DNA of 46,105 bases from Bacillota bacterium. Lineage in GTDB: Bacteria > Bacillota > Dethiobacteria > DTU022 > UBA8154. The DNA is taken from NCBI GenBank assembly GCA_012837615.1, contig DUQX01000118.1:1-46105 (forward strand). The letters are read 5' to 3'. Under the pieces are notes generated by a model that was given only the letters and a program-made list of their open reading frames with translations, did not search any database and was not told where the DNA came from. Below are positions 40,390 through 46,105 of this stretch, piece after piece. The position numbers and the translations under genes are program-made. Within the stretch, counting starts at the first letter, position 1, and every line of letters starts with the position of its first letter.

Positions 40390-41517
40390 TTGTTGAAACG
40401 ACCTCTTAATTTGGATTCTATTCAAAAAATAGTTATCAAAGTCGGTACCCGGTTATTAACTTATGAAACAGGAAAACTAAACCTGAATATTATTGAAAAA
40501 TTGGCAAGGGAAATTGCCGATTTAAAGAATCAGGGAAAAGATGTTGTGCTGGTTTCATCTGGGGCGGTAGGAGGGGGGATCGGACGTCTCGGTCTAAAAA
40601 GAAAACCCGTTTCAATCCAAGAAAAACAAGCCGTTGCAGCTATTGGCCAGGGTTATTTAATCCATTTTTACGAAAAAATTTTTTCAGAGTATGGGCATAT
40701 TGTAGCGCAGATTTTAATGACCAGGGAAGACCTGAATGATCGTAAACGTTATATTAACTCGAGAAATACTTTTTTACATCTTTTAAAATTTGGAGCTATC
40801 CCGATCGTTAATGAAAACGATACTATCTCTACTGAGGAAATCGAGTTTGGCGACAATGACAAGTTATCCGCCCTTGTCGCTACCCTTATAGATGCAGACT
40901 TGTTAATTATTTTAACGGATATAGATGCTCTTTTTACCGCTAATCCACGCCTTGTTCCTACTGCTTCTCGTATTTCCTTTGTTGATGTTATTGATAAAAA
41001 AATAAAAATGTTTGCTGGAAATACTGAGGATGAAATGGCAAAAGGAGGTATGATCACTAAGGTGGAGGCAGCAGAAATAGTTATGGCATCCGGCATTGAC
41101 ATGGTTATTGCTAACGGGCGCCATAAAAATATAATTAGAAGAATACTTAGCGGGGAAGATATTGGAACCTATTTTTGCTCCCAACAAAACCACCTGCGTA
41201 GCAGAAAACGGTGGATAGCCTTTGCACAGAAAGTTAAAGGAACCATCTATATCGATCAAGGTGCCGAACAAGCCTTAAAAAGGGAAGGGAAAAGCCTCTT
41301 ACCAATAGGAATAACAAAAATCGAAGGTTTATTCTCCAAGGGGGAAACAGTGAGCATCCATGGTTCCAGCGGGAAAGAAATTGCCCGCGGGTTAGTCAAT
41401 TATGATGCAGAAGATTTACAGCAAATTATTGGCATTAATTCCGCTGAAATTAATAAGATTCTAGGTTATTCAGGTGATGAGGAAGTAATCCACCGAGATA
41501 ACTTAGTTCTTTGTTAA
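40390..41517 (+). CDS. proB: glutamate 5-kinase with C-terminal PUA domain
   Basis: The 375-aa product phosphorylates glutamate in the first step of proline synthesis. The amino-acid-kinase domain (about 1-260) shows IVIKVGTRLLT, VLVSSGAVGGGIGRLGL, PIVNENDTIS, FGDNDKLSALVA and GGMITKVEAAEI; a PUA domain (about 278-360) follows. The start is either of two adjacent TTG codons (40390, 40393) after AAGGGG. proA, which completes the pathway, is not in the window. Confidence 0.95.
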   Translation: MLKRPLNLDSIQKIVIKVGTRLLTYETGKLNLNIIEKLAREIADLKNQGKDVVLVSSGAVGGGIGRLGLKRKPVSIQEKQAVAAIGQGYLIHFYEKIFSEYGHIVAQILMTREDLNDRKRYINSRNTFLHLLKFGAIPIVNENDTISTEEIEFGDNDKLSALVATLIDADLLIILTDIDALFTANPRLVPTASRISFVDVIDKKIKMFAGNTEDEMAKGGMITKVEAAEIVMASGIDMVIANGRHKNIIRRILSGEDIGTYFCSQQNHLRSRKRWIAFAQKVKGTIYIDQGAEQALKREGKSLLPIGITKIEGLFSKGETVSIHGSSGKEIARGLVNYDAEDLQQIIGINSAEINKILGYSGDEEVIHRDNLVLC

Positions 41518-41578
41518 AAACATTTTATTAAAAATAAGTATCTAACATTTAACAAAGGAGGCAAACCTATAGGTTATT

Positions 41579-42778
41579 ATGGACAGGCTTAAAAAATCAT
41601 TAGAAAAAAATGAAATTATTATAGTCGATACGACATTAAGAGATGGAGAGCAGACAGCAGGGGTTGTCTTTTCTAACCAGGAGAAAATAAGGATAGCCAA
41701 AATGCTGGATGAAATTGGGGTACAACAGATAGAAGTTGGCGTCCCTGTAATGGGCGGCAATGAAAAGGCTGTCATTAAAAAAATTGCGGCCCAGGGGCTT
41801 GGCCTTAGCCTGATGGCATGGAACAGGGCCAATATTAACGATATTATTCAATCCCTCGATTGTGGAGTAGATGCGGTAGCTATATCCATATCCACCTCGG
41901 ATATTCACATTAAGCATAAATTAAGAAGCACCAGAGAGCAAGTACTGAAAAATATGGTCAAAGCTACTGAATTTGCCAAAAAACATGGGGTTTATATATC
42001 TGTAAATGCCGAGGATTCTTCCAGAACAGATTTTGAATTTCTGGTTAAATTTGCCCTGGCGGCCAAAGAAGCCGGAGCAGACAGGCTGCGTTATTGCGAT
42101 ACAGTAGGAATATTAGAACCCTTTAAGACCTATGAGATTATCTCTAAGTTAATTGAAAGAACCGGCATGGACATTGAAATGCATACACACAACGATTTCG
42201 GCATGGCCACAGCCACCTCCCTGGCAGGCGTCCGTGCAGGAGCGCGCTTTGTAGGCGTAACTGTAAACGGCCTGGGTGAAAGAGCCGGAAATGCAGCTCT
42301 TGAAGAAGTTACCATGGCTTTAAAATATATACTCAATAAAGATCATAATATTAAAACACAAATGTTCAGGGAACTTTCCGAGTATGTGGCACGAGCTTCC
42401 GGAAGAATTTTGCCTCCAGGGAAGGCTATTGTAGGAGACAACATGTTTCGCCATGAATCTGGAATACACGCCGATGGCGTAATCAAATACCCTGGAACAT
42501 ATGAGGTTTTCAATCCTGAGGACGTAGGGCTGGAAAGACAAATTGTTATTGGAAAACACTCCGGTTCCAAGGCAATTATGCTTAAATTTAAAGAGTACGG
42601 TATCAGCCTTAATGAAGATGAGGCTACCGAGCTGCTGCCAATGGTTCGCCGGGCAACTGTTGAGATGAAAAGGCCGCTCTTTGATAAAGAACTCGTTTAT
42701 ATTTACGAGGATTATATGCACAAAAAATATGAAAAGGGTATAGAGTTTTCTTCAATGAGTACCGAGGAGCCAATATAA
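41579..42778 (+). CDS. nifV: homocitrate synthase (NifV/AksA family)
   Basis: The 399-aa product condenses acetyl-CoA with 2-oxoglutarate to homocitrate. It has the DRE-TIM signature VDTTLRDGEQTAGVVF, metal-binding MHTHNDFGMATATSLAGVRAGA, VNGLGERAGNAALEEV and a C-terminal GKHSGSKA segment. The wording SISTSDIHIKHKLR and MAWNRA is typical of bacterial NifV rather than isopropylmalate synthase (no leucine regulatory domain). No nif structural genes are in view, so whether it serves nitrogenase is open; Re-citrate synthase is a less likely alternative. An in-frame TAG at 41570 limits the start to the ATG at 41579. Confidence 0.85.
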   Translation: MDRLKKSLEKNEIIIVDTTLRDGEQTAGVVFSNQEKIRIAKMLDEIGVQQIEVGVPVMGGNEKAVIKKIAAQGLGLSLMAWNRANINDIIQSLDCGVDAVAISISTSDIHIKHKLRSTREQVLKNMVKATEFAKKHGVYISVNAEDSSRTDFEFLVKFALAAKEAGADRLRYCDTVGILEPFKTYEIISKLIERTGMDIEMHTHNDFGMATATSLAGVRAGARFVGVTVNGLGERAGNAALEEVTMALKYILNKDHNIKTQMFRELSEYVARASGRILPPGKAIVGDNMFRHESGIHADGVIKYPGTYEVFNPEDVGLERQIVIGKHSGSKAIMLKFKEYGISLNEDEATELLPMVRRATVEMKRPLFDKELVYIYEDYMHKKYEKGIEFSSMSTEEPI

Positions 42779-42822
42779 GTTCGTATTTAACAACCAACTC
42801 TGGGCAAACTTATTATAAGCAG

Positions 42823-44517
42823 ATGCTTGTAAAAAAGGGGCAATGGTGCGAATTGGAGAAAAACGGACACCTCCTGAGGTTTCAGAAAATTATCAATACG
42901 CTCGTTAAACACGGTTTTGGCCAGTTAATTCACGATTTGGGCATTAAGGAGATTACCCGTTTCCTGCCACGGTCGCGCCATAAAGAACAAGCGGAAATCA
43001 AGGAAACATCTAAAGCGGTAAGGGCCAGAATGGTTTTAGAAGAGCTGGGCCCTACATTTATTAAATTTGGGCAACTTTTAAGTACACGTGTTGACATTTT
43101 GCCTCCCGACTATATAAAAGAGCTGCGCCGTCTACAAGATCAGGTTCCTCCTTTATTTTTTTCCCAAATTAAAGAAGTAATTGAAGGTGAGTTAAAACAT
43201 CCTATCGGACTTCTTTTTGAAGAATTTGATGAGATTCCTTTGGCTGCCGCCTCTATAGGGCAGGCCCACAGGGCAGTGCTGCCCGGGGGAGAAAAAGTCG
43301 TTGTAAAGGTACAAAGGCCAAATATCCGTAAGATAATAGAGGTGGATCTGGCTATCTTAAGTGAGATAGCATTTTTAATAGATAAATATACAACAATTGG
43401 CAAGCTGTATAATTTTAAAAGCATTGTAGAGGAATTTAGAAATACAATATCTAACGAATTAAATTTTCAACTAGAAGGACGTAATGCGGAAAGGTTTAAA
43501 AAAAATTTTGCTCAGGATAGCAACATTCTTATCCCGGATATCTATTGGAATTATTCTACAAATAAAATTCTTACCCTTCAATATATCGAAGGGATTAAGT
43601 TGAACGATGAGGAAAGTCTGCAAAAGGAAAATATCTCTCGACGTAAAATTGTAGAACTTTTAACTAGGGCCTACTTTAAGCAAATATTATCAGATGGTTT
43701 TTTTCACGGTGATCCACACCCGGGAAATTTGGGAATAACCAAGGATCATAAATTATTTTTCCTTGATTTTGGTATTGCAGGATATTTAAATGAAGAACAA
43801 CGGGAAATGCTCAGCAAGTTATTGCTGGGATTGCTTACCAGAAATCCGGAAAAAATATTGGACGCGATTACTAGTTTTAGCATAATACCCACAGAAGCAG
43901 ACCATAAACAGCTGATTTGGGAATTGGAACGGCTTCAGGAAAAGTATTATGACGTTCCTTTTAATAAAATACATTTAGGGCAGGCCCTATATGATTTAAT
44001 AGATATATCCTTTAAGCAAAAGATTAAACTCCCAAGCGATTTAACCCTTCTGGCCAAAACATTGTTTACTTTGGAAGGCCTCGTCTCTTGGTTAGAACCG
44101 AATTACAGCATGGCAGAACTGGTTAAACCAGTAAGTAAGGAGCTTTTAAAAAACCGCTTTTCGAAGAGCAATAAATTCACTTCAACTTTTTATGGTTGCA
44201 TTAACCGTTATTTTAAATTGCTGGAGATTTTGCCTGAGCGTCTTATTTCAGTTTTAGAAAAAGGAGCTGAAGGAGATTTAACGCTGAGATTAGAACTCCT
44301 TGAAATGGAACGGTTAATAATTCGTCTTAACAGCATGGTAAACAGAATTTCTTTCAGCATCGTCCTGGCCAGTATAATAGTTGGCCTGTGCTTAATCGTA
44401 CAACTGACAGAAGTAATACTGTTCAGCCGTTTTCTACTTGCTGAAGTAGGCCTGCTGTTAGCGGCTTTTATGGGCTTCTGGTGGCTATGGGCTATCTTGC
44501 GTTCAGGGAAGCTTTAA
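42823..44517 (+). CDS. ubiB: ABC1/UbiB/AarF family atypical kinase
   Basis: The 564-aa product is an atypical protein-kinase-like ATPase of the UbiB/COQ8 family with two C-terminal hydrophobic helices (about 510-560). Family motifs are the KxGQ-like FIKFGQLLSTR, the Ala-rich AAASIGQAHRA, VKVQRPNIRKIIEVDLAIL, HGDPHPGNLGI and LFFLDFGIAGYL. In aerobes it supports ubiquinone synthesis; here it may handle other isoprenoid lipids such as menaquinone, but this is inference. No clear ribosome binding site precedes ATG 42823; TTG 42853 behind AAAAAGGGG is an alternative start. Confidence 0.9.
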   Translation: MLVKKGQWCELEKNGHLLRFQKIINTLVKHGFGQLIHDLGIKEITRFLPRSRHKEQAEIKETSKAVRARMVLEELGPTFIKFGQLLSTRVDILPPDYIKELRRLQDQVPPLFFSQIKEVIEGELKHPIGLLFEEFDEIPLAAASIGQAHRAVLPGGEKVVVKVQRPNIRKIIEVDLAILSEIAFLIDKYTTIGKLYNFKSIVEEFRNTISNELNFQLEGRNAERFKKNFAQDSNILIPDIYWNYSTNKILTLQYIEGIKLNDEESLQKENISRRKIVELLTRAYFKQILSDGFFHGDPHPGNLGITKDHKLFFLDFGIAGYLNEEQREMLSKLLLGLLTRNPEKILDAITSFSIIPTEADHKQLIWELERLQEKYYDVPFNKIHLGQALYDLIDISFKQKIKLPSDLTLLAKTLFTLEGLVSWLEPNYSMAELVKPVSKELLKNRFSKSNKFTSTFYGCINRYFKLLEILPERLISVLEKGAEGDLTLRLELLEMERLIIRLNSMVNRISFSIVLASIIVGLCLIVQLTEVILFSRFLLAEVGLLLAAFMGFWWLWAILRSGKL

Positions 44518-44533
44518 AAAAGGAGGGGATGGG

Positions 44534-44989
44534 TTGTCACCCTGGATTTTTTTTATGGTCATCACCTGGTTATTAATATTGCTTTTTTTGCGCTCTGAAA
44601 TAAAAAGGTTGTGGAGTGTAGCAATTTGGGCTTTTTGGGTAGGGTATCTGCTAAATAACGCTTTTGTGCAAAATAACTTTTATCTGTTCAAAGAATCATA
44701 TTATTTTCTAGGAGGTATTCCTATCGGTTATCTAATTGGCTTAGCCGGAACAGGTTTAATAATGATTCATTTCTTACCCGAAGAAAAAATATGGCAACTT
44801 CCCTATTTATTGCTTTTTGGTTTTATTTTTACGGGACTTGAGTATTTTGCGCAAGAACAAGGATTTCTTTCTTACCAAAACTGGTCTCTATATTATAGCT
44901 TTCTTTTTAAAGTCCTCTCTTTCATTTGCATAACATGGTTGAGCGGATTAACGGTTACGCGTCGGACCAAAAGTTATTACTTTAGATGA
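44534..44989 (+). CDS. small polytopic membrane protein, CBO0543-like
   Basis: The 151-aa product has about five hydrophobic helices and conserved-looking acidic and aromatic positions between them (YYFLGGIPIG, GFIFTGLEYFAQEQGF, YQNWSLYYSFLF). The pattern resembles the CBO0543 family of small membrane proteins found mainly in spore-forming Firmicutes, function unknown. TTG start 44534 follows AGGAGGGG by 5 bases, and the stop overlaps the next open frame. It is 16 bases after the ABC1 kinase gene. Confidence 0.65.
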   Translation: MSPWIFFMVITWLLILLFLRSEIKRLWSVAIWAFWVGYLLNNAFVQNNFYLFKESYYFLGGIPIGYLIGLAGTGLIMIHFLPEEKIWQLPYLLLFGFIFTGLEYFAQEQGFLSYQNWSLYYSFLFKVLSFICITWLSGLTVTRRTKSYYFR

Positions 44990-45012
44990 AAAGGATAACG
45001 GAGATTATCTTT

Positions 45013-45237
45013 ATGAATACAGATTGGGAACTATTAACAATTATTACTGATCCAATTGTCGCTTCACTTATTAAAGGAAGACTGGAGGAGGAAAATATCC
45101 CCGTTATAGTAGATCAGGAGGCTGCAGGTAAAGTATACAGCTTTAATATCGGTCCTCTGGCTGAGATAAAAATATTCGTCCCTCGTTCAAAAATAAAGGA
45201 AGCTCGCAAGTTATTAAGTTGTGACAAAAAATCATAG
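45013..45237 (+). CDS. DUF2007 family small protein
   Basis: The 74-aa product matches DUF2007 (putative signal-transducing protein): WELLTIITDPIVASLIKGRLEEENIPV, then a small loop and AEIKIFVPRSKIKEARKLL at the end. The fold is ferredoxin-like; the role is unknown. ATG 45013 has CGGAGA upstream and matches the family N-terminus; an earlier ATG at 44986 overlaps the preceding stop. A terminator hairpin overlaps its stop codon. Confidence 0.8.
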   Translation: MNTDWELLTIITDPIVASLIKGRLEEENIPVIVDQEAAGKVYSFNIGPLAEIKIFVPRSKIKEARKLLSCDKKS

Positions 45238-45258
45238 CCGATTGGCATGATTTTTTTT
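45227..45258 (+). terminator. terminator after the DUF2007 gene
   Basis: AAATCAT-a-GCC, loop GATT, GGC-ATGATTT, then more T. It overlaps the end of the gene. Confidence 0.75.
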
Positions 45259-45370
45259 CCTTATTGACAAAAAATATACAGCTAACTGTTGAAGGAAATC
45301 ACACAATGATCAAGAACTTATATAGAACAATCTTTTTTATAGAAACTATATGTAGGAGGGAGTTAATTTT

Positions 45371-45619
45371 ATGGCATTATCACGTTGCCCCAAGTGTGAC
45401 AATGAAACCTTTGAAATGGTCGAAGTTGAACCAGGGAATTGGCGCTTCAAGATAATGTTTGCACAATGCACTGCTTGTGGTGCGGTTGTAGGCACGATGG
45501 ATTATTTTAATTTAAGCACTTTAATACTTGAACTAAAAGATAAGCTGGACAATATTGAACTTAAATTAGAAGATATCGAATATGAAATAGGTGCATTGAG
45601 GAAAAAGCCAATAGCATAG
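45371..45619 (+). CDS. zinc-ribbon plus coiled-coil small protein
   Basis: The 82-aa product has a zinc ribbon with CPKC near residue 6 and CTAC near residue 33, then a predicted coiled coil (about 50-75; LELKDKLDNIELKLEDIEYEI). Similar proteins are hypothetical in Clostridia and Bacilli. TAGGAGGGAG precedes the ATG by about 8 bases. It is flanked by terminators on both sides, so it is monocistronic; TTGACA at 45264 may belong to its promoter, but no good -10 was seen. Confidence 0.7.
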   Translation: MALSRCPKCDNETFEMVEVEPGNWRFKIMFAQCTACGAVVGTMDYFNLSTLILELKDKLDNIELKLEDIEYEIGALRKKPIA

Positions 45620-45668
45620 GAATCATCTTCGTTTTAATTACATAAATCTACCATAATATATTTTATTT

Positions 45669-45695
45669 TGCCGTTTTTAAAACGGCATTTTTTTT
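45669..45695 (+). terminator. terminator after the zinc-ribbon gene
   Basis: GCCGTTTT pairs with AAAACGGC in a tight hairpin and is followed by A and eight or more T. Confidence 0.85.
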
Positions 45696-45822
45696 GCCGG
45701 CGCAGGTGATCGCACCCGCATTACAAGCATTAATAATTTGTAAGATTTGTATTCTCGGTTCACATAAAGTATAATTTAATTATCTAAGTTAAGCTGATAG
45801 AATCAAAAGGAGATTAATACTC

Positions 45823-46105
45823 GTGAATGGGCAAGTACTAGGACCAAAAAGATACTATATATTGACTTATGGTTGTCAGATGAATGTCTACGATTCCGAA
45901 GTACTCTCCGGGTATCTTGAATCCATGGGGTATATTCCGGCCAACAGTGAAGAAGAGGCTGATGTATTCATTATCAACACCTGTGCTGTGAGGCAAAAGG
46001 CAGAGGAAAAAGTACTGAGCAAGCTCGGAAAATTACGTTCTTTTAAAAAAAGAAACCCCGAAATGCTACTGGTTCTATGGGGATGCATGATGCAACAAAA
46101 GGGAA
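45823..46105 (+). CDS. miaB: tRNA-2-methylthio-N6-dimethylallyladenosine synthase MiaB, N-terminal part
   Basis: The first 94 codons of a radical-SAM methylthiotransferase run off the window end. The N-terminal MTTase domain is clear: YILTYGCQMNVYDSE supplies the first Cys, INTCAVRQKAEEK the second, and LWGCMMQQKG the third ligand of the auxiliary 4Fe-4S cluster. QMN and CAVRQKAE favour MiaB over MtaB or RimO. The GTG start follows AAAAGGAGA. It modifies A37 of tRNAs reading U-starting codons, such as the tRNA-Tyr and tRNA-Trp in this window, and produces 5'-deoxyadenosine, a substrate for the ahcY-mtaD operon. Confidence 0.92.
   Translation, partial: MNGQVLGPKRYYILTYGCQMNVYDSEVLSGYLESMGYIPANSEEEADVFIINTCAVRQKAEEKVLSKLGKLRSFKKRNPEMLLVLWGCMMQQKG

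Noticed and set aside
40749-41271. Antisense frames of about 118 codons opposite proB
   Set aside because: Shadow frames of a well-conserved kinase; no supporting signals.
41579-42778. Re-citrate synthase instead of homocitrate synthase
   Set aside because: The sequence wording and ~400-residue length fit NifV; Re-citrate synthases, as I recall, are longer. Not fully excluded.
1-46105. CRISPR array or complete insertion sequence
   Set aside because: No regularly spaced repeats and no transposase gene were found; only the short recombinase tail at 38990-39139.

Overview
The window reads as a chromosomal stretch of a strictly anaerobic, low-to-mid-GC Gram-positive bacterium of the class Clostridia (Peptococcaceae/Syntrophomonadaceae-like; finer placement is a guess). 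This rests on AGGAGG-type ribosome binding sites, frequent TTG/GTG starts, TTGACA/TATAAT promoters, a Firmicutes-type SOS box (GAAC-N4-GTTC), oxygen-sensitive enzymes and the gene families present. Nearly all genes lie on the + strand; only a TPR protein, a Y-family polymerase and tRNA-Trp lie on the - strand.

Layout: (1) 1-2.07 kb, the end of a formate dehydrogenase operon (catalytic subunit C-terminus plus FdnH-like ferredoxin subunit) closed by a terminator. (2) 2.1-5.0 kb, an orphan NarL-type response regulator, a TPR protein, a four-tRNA operon (Thr, Tyr, Lys, Leu) and a small starch-binding-module protein. (3) 5.1-10.3 kb, a tight operon ahcY-mtnP-mtnA-aldolase-mtaD that can dispose of all adenosine by-products of SAM (SAH, methylthioadenosine, 5'-deoxyadenosine) by an O2-independent DHAP-shunt-like route. 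The nucleoside phosphorylase carries the Asn/Ala purine-site residues of methylthioinosine phosphorylases, which fits the deaminase in the same operon. (4) 10.4-15.5 kb, SurE, an HSL-type esterase, a membrane-anchored unknown, an ADP-ribosylglycohydrolase, an HD hydrolase and a GalT-like nucleotidyltransferase. (5) 15.6-17.8 kb, an Fe-S/metal cofactor trio (IscU/NifU-like scaffold, Mrp/NBP35 ATPase, double NifX-like protein) behind a structured leader. (6) 18-27 kb, an SRAP protein, a sodium:solute symporter translationally coupled to a 32-residue membrane microprotein, a sensor histidine kinase, an enoate-reductase-like flavoenzyme and a PaaK-family CoA ligase.

(7) 27.3-39.0 kb, an SOS-controlled UvrX-type polymerase, then a catabolic island: GntR/FCD regulator, three-subunit molybdenum hydroxylase, 4,5-dihydroxyphthalate-decarboxylase-like protein, asparaginase-type amidohydrolase, RidA and a TRAP transporter in P-M-Q order. 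It ends at a tyrosine-recombinase remnant beside tRNA-Trp, so part of this island may have arrived by integration. (8) 39.5-46.1 kb, a housekeeping run proC-proB-nifV-ubiB-(membrane protein)-DUF2007-zinc ribbon-miaB (truncated by the window end).

The strongest leads are the deaminating DHAP-shunt operon, the Mo-hydroxylase/decarboxylase/amidase/RidA/TRAP island (substrate unknown), the symporter microprotein with its attenuator-like leader, and the structured leader of the Fe-S trio. No CRISPR array, complete insertion sequence or rRNA was seen.
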